DNA of 64,000 nt from an uncultured Nitrosomonas sp. (GCA_949281375.1 CASDLT010000024.1:124001-188000), one strand, 5' to 3'; numbered from the stretch's first letter, positions 29,468-40,128 are shown. Program-made: numbers and translations. Notes: generated by a model from the letters alone, not told the origin.

Positions 29468-29837
29468 ATGGCCTCGATTCAAAAAAACCTTTAGATGATC
29501 GGTTAGCGTTTTCGTGCTTTGCCAAGTCGTCGTGTTGGCCAGGCCCATGTATGAGTTACGAGGTCGATCCTTAACATTCCCCGCGAAGACGCAGTATTTT
29601 TATGTTTTCTGTGAAGAAAATCATAAATTTTCAATAGAAAAGTGCGTATAGTTCATTTGAATGAGCTTATTTTCAGAATAATAAATTCATTTTCTTGTTA
29701 TAAGAAAGTTCTTACAATGACGGATTGTGCTTCACATATTTTTCACATATGCTGCGCTATGATCCCCCAATATCCCCAATACGTGAACGGTTTCTTGTAC
29801 CATTTAGGGGAGTTTAAACTAACCAGGAGATAATACT
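29468..29837. other. Intergenic region upstream of the response regulator
   Basis: 370 bp without a gene. A short perfect hairpin TTTTCT-GTGA-AGAAAA is seen at 29605-29620 and a strong ribosome site (CAGGAG) precedes the ATG at 29838. No promoter was fixed. Confidence 0.4.
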
Positions 29838-30227
29838 ATGGCACCACGAATCGCCCATGTCGATGATGATTCGGATATCCGGGAAGCAGTTGAGCGAATT
29901 CTGCGCAAAAATGGATACGAAGTTGATAGTTATCTGACGATGCAAGATTTTATCGATTCTTTGCAAGACGGCACTAACCGCCCGGATTTGGCTATCTTAG
30001 ATGTCATGGTCGAGTCCATGGATTCGGGACTTACTACCTATGCTCAGATTCATAAGCGCTATCCCCAAATTCAAACCATCTTCCTGACATCGCTCGGCGA
30101 CATGATCAGACCTTACTTTGATGATGGCTCAAATGAATGGGTATGTATCATGGAAAAGCCGGTTGAACCGATCAGTCTATTGGCCACCATCAATGATCGT
30201 TTGAATAAAACCGGGGAAGCAGCTTAA
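29838..30227 (+). CDS. Single-domain response regulator
   Basis: A 129-residue CheY-like receiver with no output domain. The acidic pocket (VDDD, residues 8-11), phospho-accepting Asp (LAILDVMVE, near residue 55), the Thr/Ser switch (FLTS) and Lys (MEKP) are all present. The histidine kinase gene begins 13 bp downstream, so the two form a two-component pair. A stand-alone receiver implies output by protein-protein contact or a phosphorelay. CAGGAG upstream supports the start. Confidence 0.88.
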   Translation: MAPRIAHVDDDSDIREAVERILRKNGYEVDSYLTMQDFIDSLQDGTNRPDLAILDVMVESMDSGLTTYAQIHKRYPQIQTIFLTSLGDMIRPYFDDGSNEWVCIMEKPVEPISLLATINDRLNKTGEAA

Positions 30228-30240
30228 TTGGATCGACTAA

Positions 30241-31677
30241 ATGGCCACGACTGAATTCTCCTGGGATAAGTCCGATAATCCGAACATTTTACTGGAGATC
30301 AAGGGAGATCGGCTAAAACTGAGCGATGATGTTCTGATTAGTAATATTCGCTGGTTCATTGCTTTCAGGTGGATACTCATCGCCACTTTGACTTTCTTCG
30401 AGATTTTAATGCTATCCACATCGGATACGCTTTCGCAACTGGGGCTTAGTGAACAGCAAAAATGGCCCATTGCCATTATCATCGTTCTAATAATCGCCAA
30501 CATCTCCTATATCTATAGTCTGGATCACAGCAAGCCCAGCAAATATAATTCCCCCTCTATCAATCTATGGATACAGATCATTATCGATCTGATCTGTTTA
30601 TCAGTTGTCGTCCATTATATTGGCAGCACATCAACACCGATTTCTTTCTTTTATGTGCTCCACATTGCGCTCGCCTGCATCTTCTTTTCAACCCGGGAAA
30701 GCTTGTACGTCACCATACTCGTCTGTGTGATGGATTCGATCGTCATCATCGCTGAAAATTTTATCCTTACCCAAACTCCGCTATCCACGCTCATCAACAA
30801 TCATACGTCTCCTGAAAGCATGCAAAGAGACGGTGCGATATTATGGATGTTTTTTCTTGATATCTTATTTTTTGTGGTCTGGTATGTAGTATCCCGCCTG
30901 TCATTGATCGTTCGGGCTCACGAACGGCACCTGCTGGATGCCTATCGACAGATTAATCAGGCACAAGTTGAAAAAGATCAATATGCGGTTCTAATGACGC
31001 ATCAACTCAAATCTCCTCTCGACGCCATCCGTAGCAAAATTAACTTGATCAAGGGAGGCTACTGCGGAGACGCTTCAGCAGGAGTCAATGAAGCACTTGA
31101 TAAAATCGATAATCGCGCGCAAAGCATGGCTGGATTGATTTTGGATTTACTGCGGCTGGAAAGATTGAAGGACACCTGTCTTGATACGGCGGTATTCAAA
31201 TCGGTGGACATCCAAACCACATTACAGAAATGTATCGATAAACTAACGCCGGTCGCCAATTCCAAACATGTGACGCTGAACGTTGCGATAGAAAATTTTA
31301 CCTGCAAGGTCATTCCCGATCAGTTAGAAATACTTCTGGAAAATATCATCTCCAACGCCATCAACTATTCGCACAATGATAGCGGCGTTGAAATCAACTC
31401 GGAAGTTAGTCGGTTCCATAAGAAAGCCAGCATCACCATTACAGATCATGGAATAGGCATAGAAAACAAGGATCTGCCGAATATATTCAATGAATATTTT
31501 TATTCTCCGCGAGCCGCTCTCCACAATAAAGCTTCCAGTGGCATTGGCCTATCGATTGTCAGAACTGCGGCGGAAAATAACAAATTAAAAATCAAAGTGG
31601 CGAGCGAGCCAAGCAAAGGAACCTCATTCACCATCCTATTCGACACAATTGAAGTTCCTTCAGCCTCCAATCGCTAG
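30241..31677 (+). CDS. Membrane sensor histidine kinase
   Basis: A 478-residue kinase with about six N-terminal membrane helices (about 40-215) and almost no periplasmic loop, so it probably senses within the membrane or cytoplasm. A short coiled segment leads to the phospho-accepting His254 (MTHQLKSPL, a variant H-box) and a HATPase_c domain with NAINYS (N box), DHGIGIENKDL (G1) and SGIGLSIV (G2). It is the cognate kinase of the upstream receiver. The signal is unknown. Confidence 0.88.
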   Translation: MATTEFSWDKSDNPNILLEIKGDRLKLSDDVLISNIRWFIAFRWILIATLTFFEILMLSTSDTLSQLGLSEQQKWPIAIIIVLIIANISYIYSLDHSKPSKYNSPSINLWIQIIIDLICLSVVVHYIGSTSTPISFFYVLHIALACIFFSTRESLYVTILVCVMDSIVIIAENFILTQTPLSTLINNHTSPESMQRDGAILWMFFLDILFFVVWYVVSRLSLIVRAHERHLLDAYRQINQAQVEKDQYAVLMTHQLKSPLDAIRSKINLIKGGYCGDASAGVNEALDKIDNRAQSMAGLILDLLRLERLKDTCLDTAVFKSVDIQTTLQKCIDKLTPVANSKHVTLNVAIENFTCKVIPDQLEILLENIISNAINYSHNDSGVEINSEVSRFHKKASITITDHGIGIENKDLPNIFNEYFYSPRAALHNKASSGIGLSIVRTAAENNKLKIKVASEPSKGTSFTILFDTIEVPSASNR

Positions 31678-31731
31678 TAAGACAAGTCTGTTCTCATCCG
31701 CCTTCAAGCACGCAGCGCGTCACCGCTATCA

Positions 31732-34140
31732 TCAATGTCTCAGGGAATGATGCCAGTAGCGCCGATATAACGTCCTCCAATTTTCCACTGACCAGGTATT
31801 CTTTTCAAAACGCAGTAAAACGGCGCCATCCGCATCGGTTCGCAATAGCTGGCTCTCAATCGCATGATAACGTGCGAGCACGGCATTGCGGGGATGTTTA
31901 TAGCGATTAAGATATCCTACTGGAAATATCGTCAGATCAGGATGCACCTTCTCTAGAAACGCAGACGTTGACGAGGTATCGCTGCCATGATGCGGAGCAA
32001 TCAATACAGTGGCCGGAAGCTTATCACCGGCTTCTGTTAGGAGCAGGGATTCTTCCGGCCCGCCGATATCCGAAGGAAGCAATACGCTGCCGTGGACTGA
32101 TGTAATTTTTAATACACAGCTATTGGCATTCGTTGATTTTCGACTTTTTTTTACATCAGCAGGATGCAACAGCTCGAATTGCACATCATCCCAATACCAC
32201 CTGTGGCCGAGCCGACACGGAAAATTCTTGTTCTTTTCTGATGCCAGTACGATGGGATGGTCATCATTCAGCGACGAAATCAGGCTATCCACCGGCATGA
32301 CCGACATTACCGACAAAGCTCCGCCACTATGATCCAGGTCGGCATGTGATACGATCAGTGCATCCACGTTTCGAATCCCCTCTCCACGCAAGTAAGGGAC
32401 GATAATTCGATCACCGCTATCAGTGACGCCGAAACGAGGCCCGGTATCAAACAACAGCGTATGATGGCGGGTACGTGCAACCACAGCCAGTCCTTGCCCC
32501 ACATCCAACACCGTGAGCCACAATTCGCCGGCTTGGGGTCGGTCCGGATGAACCAAAAACATCGGTAACAATGCAATCACACCGACCCAACGAGCTGGAA
32601 AGCCAGAAAAAAATCCCCATCCCAGTCCACCGGGAAGCAGCATCCAGAAAATACCGCCCACTGCGAGCGGAATGGTCCAAAGGGAAGGAGCATACTGCTC
32701 CCACGTAGCCTGAGGCAAGCTACTCAACCAGTACAATGCCGTCATTACCAGAGTCATCGCAGCATGAGCAAGCGGCAGCATAAAATCGAACAGAGGAATA
32801 GTGGCCAGCAATGTCAAGGGCACGACCAGAAAACTGACCAAGGGTATGGCGAGCCCATTTGCAATCGGCGATACCAGAGAAAGTTGCTGAAACATAATCA
32901 GCAACAATGGAATCAACCCCAGCGTAATGGCCCATTGAATCCGCAACCAACTGATGAACCAATGCGGTCTTCCGACTCGTCCTGCGGTAACCCACATGAT
33001 AATCACGATTGCCCCAAACGACAGCCAGAATCCTGGCGCAAGCGTTGCCCACGGATCGAACAATACCACCCATAGCAAGGCCCAGATCAACACGCTGATT
33101 GGAGAAGTCGATTTCCCTCTCCACACCGCGATAGCGACCACAAGCAGCATGTACATTGTCCGTTGCGCAGGTATCGCCCAGCCCGACAACACCGCATAAC
33201 ACAGTGCTGCAATCGATCCAGCAATCACTGCCGCCCGTCGGGCGGGTAAACGGATGACCAGCCCTGAATGACAACGCCATAGAGCATACACCATCATAAA
33301 AACCAGACTTGAAACCAACGTAATATGCAATCCAGAAATTGCCATTAAATGAATCGTTCCCGTCCGCACGAAGACCTCCCACTGCTCGCGTGGGATCATA
33401 TTCTGATCACCAATAGCCAATGCCTTAAGAACACCGGTATTAGCATAATCAGGCAATGCTTTGTCAAATCGCTGCTGGATTGTTTCGCGTAGATGTTCTA
33501 TCCAATAACGAGGATGACTGGCAAGAGAGCTAAGTAGTTGGGTATCGACTGAAGGACGCACATAGCCGGTCGCCCTGATATTACGCTCGAGCGCCCATGC
33601 CTCATAATCGAATCCATGAGGATTGGCATTGCCATGCGGCTGTTTCAAACGGACGGTAAATTTCCAGCGCTGGCCTGCTTGCAAAGCTGCTGATAGATTT
33701 TTATCCAGAATCGATCGATGGGAGTCGTACCACGACAGAACAATGCGGCTGGGAACAGTCGCGCCCTCGGTCACCACTTGCTCGACATCCAAAAGAAAAC
33801 GCACACTTTGGTCATTTCTATGTGGCAAACTGGCAACAACGCCAATCACCTGAATATCTTGCTGTTCCCACTGCGGCGACAACGAATCACTCAAGCGCCA
33901 GTGAGCTAAGGCAGCTGCCCAGAAAAAACCAATCCCGACAAAAAGCCCTGCAATCATAAAGTCCCTGATGATTGTCAGAAATCGAGATTGAAGGTGCATC
34001 AATAGCTTAATCCCAATTCCTGCCGCTATCAGACTCCATATCCAAATCATGGCTGGCAATTCAGCTTGCAGTTGTAATACGCCCGTACCGATGACAAAAG
34101 CAATACTATTTATCCGGAAACGCAAATGTTTTACTTCCAT
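31732..34140 (-). CDS. comEC: DNA uptake channel protein ComEC/Rec2
   Basis: An 802-residue inner-membrane protein that carries single-stranded DNA into the cytoplasm during natural transformation. Order: N-terminal membrane segment and OB-like DUF4131 region (about 1-210), competence domain with multiple helices (about 230-510, including HLMAISGLH), and a C-terminal metallo-beta-lactamase-like domain with SHADLDHSGG and APHHGS. No other competence gene is nearby, so the gene alone does not show competence. Confidence 0.93.
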   Translation of the reverse strand: MEVKHLRFRINSIAFVIGTGVLQLQAELPAMIWIWSLIAAGIGIKLLMHLQSRFLTIIRDFMIAGLFVGIGFFWAAALAHWRLSDSLSPQWEQQDIQVIGVVASLPHRNDQSVRFLLDVEQVVTEGATVPSRIVLSWYDSHRSILDKNLSAALQAGQRWKFTVRLKQPHGNANPHGFDYEAWALERNIRATGYVRPSVDTQLLSSLASHPRYWIEHLRETIQQRFDKALPDYANTGVLKALAIGDQNMIPREQWEVFVRTGTIHLMAISGLHITLVSSLVFMMVYALWRCHSGLVIRLPARRAAVIAGSIAALCYAVLSGWAIPAQRTMYMLLVVAIAVWRGKSTSPISVLIWALLWVVLFDPWATLAPGFWLSFGAIVIIMWVTAGRVGRPHWFISWLRIQWAITLGLIPLLLIMFQQLSLVSPIANGLAIPLVSFLVVPLTLLATIPLFDFMLPLAHAAMTLVMTALYWLSSLPQATWEQYAPSLWTIPLAVGGIFWMLLPGGLGWGFFSGFPARWVGVIALLPMFLVHPDRPQAGELWLTVLDVGQGLAVVARTRHHTLLFDTGPRFGVTDSGDRIIVPYLRGEGIRNVDALIVSHADLDHSGGALSVMSVMPVDSLISSLNDDHPIVLASEKNKNFPCRLGHRWYWDDVQFELLHPADVKKSRKSTNANSCVLKITSVHGSVLLPSDIGGPEESLLLTEAGDKLPATVLIAPHHGSDTSSTSAFLEKVHPDLTIFPVGYLNRYKHPRNAVLARYHAIESQLLRTDADGAVLLRFEKNTWSVENWRTLYRRYWHHSLRH

Positions 34141-34379
34141 TATCAGATAATTCTTGCACGATCCTGATTATCACTGCTGCGCACTTCAATTTATAATCAA
34201 TGATCAAATTATAAAAATCTCTTCCTGGAATCCCGCAACCAAAACAGGCAGAAATATTGAATTGCATAGTTTGGCCCAGCCTCATCCACTGACATGAGTT
34301 TATTTCAATACGACATTATTCGATCCATATTAAATCTATGCATCATCCGGTCGTTACTGAAATAGCAAAAGGAGAAGAA

Positions 34380-35519
34380 ATGAATCAACGCAATAAATAC
34401 AGAAGATTAGATGATTATGAGATGCATAACAAAGTGGAGCTGCTCGCGGGTCAGCTTCACCACCAGCAATTGGAACTGGAAGAATCGCGCAATCGCTATG
34501 CAGATCTTTACGACCATGCTCCGGTTGGATATTTGACGCTGGACAGTTGTGGTAATATCCTATCGATCAACTTGACTGGCGCAGCACTGCTTAGAAAAGC
34601 CCGCCCTTTCCTTATCGGCAAAGCATTTACCGATTGTTTCCTGGATATCGACCACCAGATCTTCAATCAATATCTCCAAGAGGTTTTTAATTCTTCGAGT
34701 AAAACCACCATTGATTTAAAAATTGGCGACACCAGCGACGCGTTGTGCTTCATTCGCTTGGAAAGTACTGTCTCCAACGATAAGAATATGTGCCGGATGA
34801 TGATGTCTGACATCAGTCAACTACGGAAAATGATCAATCTTAATCGAGATTTATTGAATGAAAACAGACAACTGATGAAAGAATTATTCCGCATACAAGA
34901 AAAGGAACGGCGCAGGCTAGCGCGTGAACTGCATGACGAGATGGGCCAATTGCTCACCGGCATCCGCGTAGAAAGTGAGGTAATTCTTAATTTCGTGGAC
35001 AAGGATTCCAATGTTTTCCCGAGTGCAGAAGCCATTAAAGGTAGTACCGAAAAAATGCATCACGTCATTCGCACCATGTTGCACCGGCTGCGACCTCTGC
35101 TGTTGGATACACTGGGATTACCAGACGCGTTGTCGGAATTGAAAAAACAGTGGTGCTCACGACACTCTCAAATCACGCTCGAATTAAAATTACAAGGAGA
35201 GCTTGCAATGCTGGGTGAGCAATATAACATTACGTTATTCCGCCTCATTCAGGAAGCGCTGAACAACATTTACAAACATGCCGAAGCATCCTGGGCTCAG
35301 ATCAGTTTAAGCCGTGAGACCATTGATAATCCTAGAACCGATTTCTTGCATCTCAAAATTGAAGACGACGGTAAAGGTTATGATACCAATCATCAATTTA
35401 CGGGGCTGGGATTGGTTGGTATGCGGGAACGGGTCATCGCCATGGATGGACGCATCACCGTAAGAAGCGCACCGAATGAAGGAACAGAAATCGATATACG
35501 ACTACCTATAAAAGCCTAA
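34380..35519 (+). CDS. Cytosolic NarX/DesK-type histidine kinase with PAS domain
   Basis: A 379-residue kinase. I start at the ATG at 34380, which has AAAGGAGA just upstream, rather than the in-frame ATG at 34338. It has a coiled start, a PAS domain (about 38-150; YDHAPVGYLTLDSCGNI), a HisKA_3 dimerisation helix with His185 in RRLARELHDEMGQLL, and a HATPase_c domain with EALNNIYKHAEA and GLGLVGMRERV. There are no membrane helices, so the signal is cytoplasmic and probably read by PAS. The NarL-type regulator follows 3 bp later. Confidence 0.9.
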   Translation: MNQRNKYRRLDDYEMHNKVELLAGQLHHQQLELEESRNRYADLYDHAPVGYLTLDSCGNILSINLTGAALLRKARPFLIGKAFTDCFLDIDHQIFNQYLQEVFNSSSKTTIDLKIGDTSDALCFIRLESTVSNDKNMCRMMMSDISQLRKMINLNRDLLNENRQLMKELFRIQEKERRRLARELHDEMGQLLTGIRVESEVILNFVDKDSNVFPSAEAIKGSTEKMHHVIRTMLHRLRPLLLDTLGLPDALSELKKQWCSRHSQITLELKLQGELAMLGEQYNITLFRLIQEALNNIYKHAEASWAQISLSRETIDNPRTDFLHLKIEDDGKGYDTNHQFTGLGLVGMRERVIAMDGRITVRSAPNEGTEIDIRLPIKA

Positions 35520-35522
35520 ATA

Positions 35523-36167
35523 ATGAAACAATCCATTACTATTCTCCTCATTGATGATCATCCCGTGGTACGTACCGGTTATCGCCGCCTACTTGAAAGT
35601 AATTCCGACATGCAAGTGATCGGTGAAGCCGAGAACGGTGAGTCCGGATTTCAACTCTGGCAACAACATACACCGGATGTCATCATTCTCGATCTCAATA
35701 TGCCCGGCATTTGCGGATTTGAAACGATCCATCGCATCATAGGTCACAGTTCCACCGCGCGCATTCTGGTTTTTAGCATGCTCAACAATGTCACGATGGT
35801 TCATCATGCCCTGAAAGCAGGCGCGATGGGTTTCATCAGCAAACAAAGCGGCATTGGCGAAATGATCAATGCAGTGCGCCAAGTCAGCTCGGGGAAAACC
35901 TATATTGAATCAGAACTGGCTCAGGAACTGGCAGTGTACATGTCGCGTAAGGACGCTTATGAAAATCCCTTTGATCAATTGACAAAGCGGGAATTTCAAA
36001 TCGTCAAGCTAATCGTGGAAGGCAGTTCCAATACCGAAATTGCAGAAAAAATTTCCATCAGTCCCAAAACGGTGAGCGTTCATTATCTCAATCTCATGAA
36101 AAAGCTGGACCTGCAAAATACGACTCAACTGATACGCCTCGCCATCAGTCACAATATCATCAAATAA
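35523..36167 (+). CDS. LuxR/NarL-family response regulator
   Basis: A 214-residue regulator: receiver domain (1-120, acidic pair Asp11/Asp12, phospho-acceptor Asp57 in IILDLNMPG) and a GerE/LuxR helix-turn-helix (about 150-214, LTKREFQIVKLIVEGSSNTEIAEKISISPKTVSVH). It partners the adjacent PAS kinase. A hairpin (ACCGAAG at 36175-36181 with CTTCGGT at 36207-36213) lies just beyond the stop. Confidence 0.92.
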   Translation: MKQSITILLIDDHPVVRTGYRRLLESNSDMQVIGEAENGESGFQLWQQHTPDVIILDLNMPGICGFETIHRIIGHSSTARILVFSMLNNVTMVHHALKAGAMGFISKQSGIGEMINAVRQVSSGKTYIESELAQELAVYMSRKDAYENPFDQLTKREFQIVKLIVEGSSNTEIAEKISISPKTVSVHYLNLMKKLDLQNTTQLIRLAISHNIIK

Positions 36168-36227
36168 AGCTCTGACCGAAGATCTGCAAAGGCTTTTTTC
36201 AAGCGACTTCGGTTCTGTGGTGATTTC

Positions 36228-36917
36228 TCAAAAACTATCGTATCTTGAACGTTTTCTTCGGGTAAAGAAAGGCAATACCAGCCCCAATAACACACCGCCA
36301 GATAACACTAACGCGCCGGTGATGAACCATTCCTGCTGACTTTTATCCCCTAATTCTTGATTCTCAAGCTGCAAAGTTGTCAGACGCTGCTCGGTTGCAG
36401 CCAGTTTCTGATGAAGTTGTTTGTTCTCCTCATCGATCTGCAAAATATTGGCAGAGGTTTTCTTGATGGATCCAAGTTGTTCTTCGAGACGTTTATTCTC
36501 ATTCTCCAAAAAGGCCATCCGCTTGCTGGTTTTATCGAATTCATCCTTAATGGCATTTAATTGCACACGCACCGGACCATCCGGCGCAGCATCGGTAATC
36601 AGCTTGGCGATTTTCTCAACCTGTGATCGAGCAGGTGGATCCGCCATGAGATATCGACTCAATATCCACCCTTCCGTGCCTCCAGAAGTTTTCACGCGTG
36701 AATACCCATTCTCAGCATTCACTTCCAGTATTTCCAGAGCCACGCCACTCTTCAGCATGCGTTGAATGGCATGGCTGAGACTGGGGCCAGTGCGCAACGT
36801 CGCTTCTATTTCATCGGAGACATAGCGTGTTTCAGCTTGAATGAGCGCAGAAAACGACATTCCAGCAACAAGCCACGCCAATAGCACAAGATAACTGAAT
36901 TTATTCATAGCTTTCAT
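36228..36917 (-). CDS. SH3-domain membrane-anchored protein (TIGR04211 type)
   Basis: A 229-residue envelope protein: signal peptide (MKAMNKFSYLVLLAWLVAGMSFSALIQA), a bacterial SH3 domain (about 28-95; RYVSDEIEATLRTGPS...GGTEGWILSRYL), a coiled coil (about 100-190) and a C-terminal membrane helix (about 200-220) followed by basic residues. Its E. coli relative YgiM has the same layout; the role is unclear but likely tied to the cell wall. The start lies at the ATG at 36917 or 36908. Confidence 0.85.
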   Translation of the reverse strand: MKAMNKFSYLVLLAWLVAGMSFSALIQAETRYVSDEIEATLRTGPSLSHAIQRMLKSGVALEILEVNAENGYSRVKTSGGTEGWILSRYLMADPPARSQVEKIAKLITDAAPDGPVRVQLNAIKDEFDKTSKRMAFLENENKRLEEQLGSIKKTSANILQIDEENKQLHQKLAATEQRLTTLQLENQELGDKSQQEWFITGALVLSGGVLLGLVLPFFTRRKRSRYDSF

Positions 36918-37039
36918 CAATCCACGATCTAGTATTTACTGCATGAAATTCGAGACAGCTTCGCAAAAAACTTGTAGGCTCACGCTCGATCAGTCTGCGT
37001 TGTTCGGTACTCCCTGGAAAGCCCAAAAACAGATATTTG

Positions 37040-38803
37040 CTAATACGTTCTGGCTTTAGGTGGAAAGGATTCTACTGTCAGAGGCTTCAAGCGCACCGGT
37101 TTATAATCCAGCCGATTATTTTCACTAAAAAACAAGGTATGTTTTAACCATTTGACATCATCACGTTCTGGAAAATCATTGCGCGCATGCGCACCGCGAC
37201 TCTCGCGTCTAGCTTCAGCCGAAATCATCGTGGCGATGGCCACCTCCTTGAGGTTGTCCAGTTCCAACGCTTCGATTCTGGCAGTATTAAATACTTTGCT
37301 TTTATCCTTGATTTCGGTTTGATCAATGCGTTTACCAACCTCGATTATTTTTTCGACACCTTGTAGCAACATGTCTTCAAAACGAAATACACCGCAGTAT
37401 GTCTGCATGGTCTTCGCCAGCGCAGCACCCGCTTCGGCGACATTTTCACCGTCTTTCTGACTTTCAAGTCGATCAAGGCGCCTTAACGTTTTATCAGCCG
37501 CATCGTCGGGCAGCGGCTTATGATGCGGCTTCGTTTTCAGGTCTTCGATAATCTGATTGGCTGCCGCTCGGCCGAACACCACTAAATCCAGCAATGAATT
37601 GGTGCCTAGACGGTTAGCGCCGTGCACCGATACGCACGCACATTCGCCCACGGCATAAAATCCATCGACGATTTCTTCCGGCCCGGTTTTATAAGGTGCG
37701 ACAACTTGGCCAAAATAATTGGTAGGAATGCCGCCCATCATGTAGTGCGCAGTGGGCACTACGGGAATGGGTTCATTGATGGGATCGACATGCGCAAACT
37801 TGATGGCTAGTTCGCGAATGCCTGGCAACCGGCTTTTGATTATTTCTGCACCCAAATGATCCAATTTCAGCAATAAATGGTCGCTTTCTTCGCCACATCC
37901 CCGCCCTTCTTTTATTTCCGTCGTCATGGCGCGGGCAACCACATCGCGACTCGCCAAATCCTTGGCATTGGGCGCATAACGTTCCATGAAGCGCTCACCT
38001 TCCCTGTTGAGAAGATAGCCTCCCTCACCGCGCACTGCTTCACTGATCAAGACGCCGACGCCATACACACCGGTTGGATGGAACTGCCAAAACTCCATAT
38101 CCTCCAGCGGAATTCCAGCGCGCGCAGCGATCCCAAGACCGTCACCGGTATTGATCAATGCATTGGTGCTGGCTTGGAAAATCCGTCCGCCACCTCCTGT
38201 GGCGAACAATGTAGCTCGCGCCTGCAGAACCGAGACTTCGCCTGTTTCCATTTCCAGCGCAGTGATGCCGAGCACATCTCCTTGTTCATCGCGAATCAGA
38301 TCCAGCGCCATCCATTCGATAAAAAATTGCGTATTGGCGCTGACATTGCGTTGATAAAGCGTATGCAGCAACGCGTGGCCGGTCCGATCTGCCGCGGCGC
38401 AGGAACGCGTGGCCTGGGCGCCGCCAAAATGCTGCGATTGACCGCCAAATGGACGCTGATAAATCTTGCCATTCTCCAATCGATCGAATGGCATGCCGAA
38501 ATGCTCCAGTTCGTACACGACTTCGTTGGCATGGCGGCACATGAATTCGATCGCATCTTGGTCACCCAAGTAATCAGATCCCTTCACCGTGTCATACATA
38601 TGCCAATGCCAATGGTCGTCGGTCACGTTGCCCAGCGCTGCGGCAATCCCTCCTTGCGCGGATACGGTATGCGAACGGGTCGGAAAAACTTTGGACAATA
38701 CTGCGACTTTCAATCCAGCCTCGGACAACTGCAAAGCCGCGCGCATGCCCGCTCCGCCAGCGCCCACGATGACAACATCAAATTTTCTTTTGGTTATGGC
38801 CAC
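37040..38803 (-). CDS. sdhA: Succinate dehydrogenase flavoprotein subunit SdhA
   Basis: Oxidises succinate to fumarate in the TCA cycle and complex II. The FAD-binding [10 protein letters not shown] and the flavin-linking His in SHTVSAQGG lie near the N-terminus; the catalytic HPTG (QFHPTGVYG) and the Arg-rich C-terminal region ([18 protein letters not shown]) are intact. I start it at the GTG at 38803 ([15 protein letters not shown], 587 residues), one base after the sdhD stop, rather than at an upstream TTG. No sdhB follows: the next gene downstream is the SH3 protein. Confidence 0.95.
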   Translation of the reverse strand: MAITKRKFDVVIVGAGGAGMRAALQLSEAGLKVAVLSKVFPTRSHTVSAQGGIAAALGNVTDDHWHWHMYDTVKGSDYLGDQDAIEFMCRHANEVVYELEHFGMPFDRLENGKIYQRPFGGQSQHFGGAQATRSCAAADRTGHALLHTLYQRNVSANTQFFIEWMALDLIRDEQGDVLGITALEMETGEVSVLQARATLFATGGGGRIFQASTNALINTGDGLGIAARAGIPLEDMEFWQFHPTGVYGVGVLISEAVRGEGGYLLNREGERFMERYAPNAKDLASRDVVARAMTTEIKEGRGCGEESDHLLLKLDHLGAEIIKSRLPGIRELAIKFAHVDPINEPIPVVPTAHYMMGGIPTNYFGQVVAPYKTGPEEIVDGFYAVGECACVSVHGANRLGTNSLLDLVVFGRAAANQIIEDLKTKPHHKPLPDDAADKTLRRLDRLESQKDGENVAEAGAALAKTMQTYCGVFRFEDMLLQGVEKIIEVGKRIDQTEIKDKSKVFNTARIEALELDNLKEVAIATMISAEARRESRGAHARNDFPERDDVKWLKHTLFFSENNRLDYKPVRLKPLTVESFPPKARTY

Positions 38804-38804
38804 A

Positions 38805-39158
38805 TCAACCCCACAAAATATCAGCAATCCATACGAGATAGCCCATTAAAGCAACAATTACCGTTATCTGCGCCAGTAGGCGCAATTGAATGGCATGCAC
38901 GTAATCCATCAATATATTGCGCATGCCGACCCAAGCATGCCAAAACAGACATATAAAGAAAACAAACGTCGCGATTCGAAGCCATTGCTGGCTGAATAAA
39001 GTTTTCCAACTGGAGAAGTCCTGCGGAGCAGCGAAGAAGATCATACTCGCCAGAATGACCAGATAGATCACCATCAGCACGGCTGTCACGCGTTGCGCCA
39101 ACCAGTCCTTCAAGCCGTAATGAGCACCCGTGACCGCCAACCTGGATCGTTTTACCAT
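38805..39158 (-). CDS. sdhD: Succinate dehydrogenase membrane anchor SdhD
   Basis: A 117-residue anchor with three membrane helices (about 25-45, 58-78, 88-110), starting [27 protein letters not shown]. His71 region ([17 protein letters not shown]) supplies the heme b ligand and nearby residues form the quinone site. It overlaps the end of sdhC by 7 bp. Confidence 0.92.
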   Translation of the reverse strand: MVKRSRLAVTGAHYGLKDWLAQRVTAVLMVIYLVILASMIFFAAPQDFSSWKTLFSQQWLRIATFVFFICLFWHAWVGMRNILMDYVHAIQLRLLAQITVIVALMGYLVWIADILWG

Positions 39159-39529
39159 ATCGCTACCGCTGCAAGGAAAGTCAGCAGGACACCGCTGATG
39201 AATACCAATCGGCTTCCCAATCGTGCTTGCGGCAATACAATGCCGATCTGCAAATCAAGCAGCACAAAACGAATGCCGGCACATAGATGATGTAGAAAAA
39301 ACCACAATGAAACCAATAATGCTATTTTAACCAGGGGATCACGGAGCAAGGTCTGTAGTGCCTCGAAACTCTGCTGTGATTGCAACGCCATCTGCAATCC
39401 AACCAGCAATAATGGAATACCGGGGAAAAACAGCAATACACCGCTGATCCGGTGAAAAATGGAAACAATCGCCGGCAGCGGTTGCTTGATCTTTAATAAA
39501 TTCAGATGTTTGGGGCGTTGATTGTGCAA
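39152..39529 (-). CDS. sdhC: Succinate dehydrogenase cytochrome b556 subunit SdhC
   Basis: A 125-residue heme b anchor with three helices, the N-terminal NQRPKHLNLLKI and PAIVSIFHRISGVLL signature and HHLCAGIRFVLLD with the heme His. No ATG exists in the N-terminal part of this frame. The homologous start is a TTG at 39529 giving (M)HNQRPKHL, with GGAAA upstream; the frame is open to 39574 with only TTG starts. Confidence 0.88.
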   Translation of the reverse strand: MHNQRPKHLNLLKIKQPLPAIVSIFHRISGVLLFFPGIPLLLVGLQMALQSQQSFEALQTLLRDPLVKIALLVSLWFFLHHLCAGIRFVLLDLQIGIVLPQARLGSRLVFISGVLLTFLAAVAIW

Positions 39530-39706
39530 TTTCGTTTCCAGGCAGGAGAGTCCAAACAGAAAATTGAGTAGCAAAAATCAGCTTAAAAACACTAAATATC
39601 GCAATCAAGTTTAGTCGGTTATGCCTTATCACACAAGCCAAAACACGATCTCGCATAAAATCCGGTTCCCGGCAGCCAGTTTTATACGAGAACGATATAC
39701 CTTTCG

Positions 39707-40087
39707 TTAACTCTGACCGCGAAACTCATCAAGACTCAATCTGCCCGCTCCATGAAGCGCCAGCAATATCAATCCGCCGGTCATGGCAATATTTTTCATG
39801 AACATGATCATCTGCATCTGATCCGCAAAATTGCTATGAAAGATCACCGCCGCCGTAACCGAGAACAACGCCAAGCCAGCCGCCATCACGCGGGTATGCC
39901 AGCCGACGATCACCGCCACGCCGCCGCCAATCTCGACCGCGATTACCAGCGGCAACAGTATTCCCGGTACACCCATCGCCTCCATATATCCTTGCGTTGC
40001 TTCGTAACCGGTCACTTTAAAAAAACCGGACAGCAAAAAGATCTGTCCTAAAAATACGCGTGCCACGAATTGACTGATTTTTTCCAT
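39707..40087 (-). CDS. DoxX family membrane protein
   Basis: A 126-residue protein with four predicted helices and the DoxX signature ARVFLGQIFLLSGFFKV at the N-terminus. DoxX proteins are associated with thiol or quinone oxidoreduction in various bacteria, but the activity here is undetermined. It lies 41 bp downstream of the pirin gene and has a strong AGGAG site, so both are likely one operon under the divergent LysR regulator. Confidence 0.85.
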   Translation of the reverse strand: MEKISQFVARVFLGQIFLLSGFFKVTGYEATQGYMEAMGVPGILLPLVIAVEIGGGVAVIVGWHTRVMAAGLALFSVTAAVIFHSNFADQMQMIMFMKNIAMTGGLILLALHGAGRLSLDEFRGQS

Positions 40088-40128
40088 GAGATTCTCCTGA
40101 TAAATGGTAGGGATTGATATTTGGGTGC

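Noticed and set aside
37877..38956. Long forward frame antisense to sdhA
   Set aside because: Its 359 codons mirror the sdhA reading frame and show no family pattern; sdhA is strongly supported.
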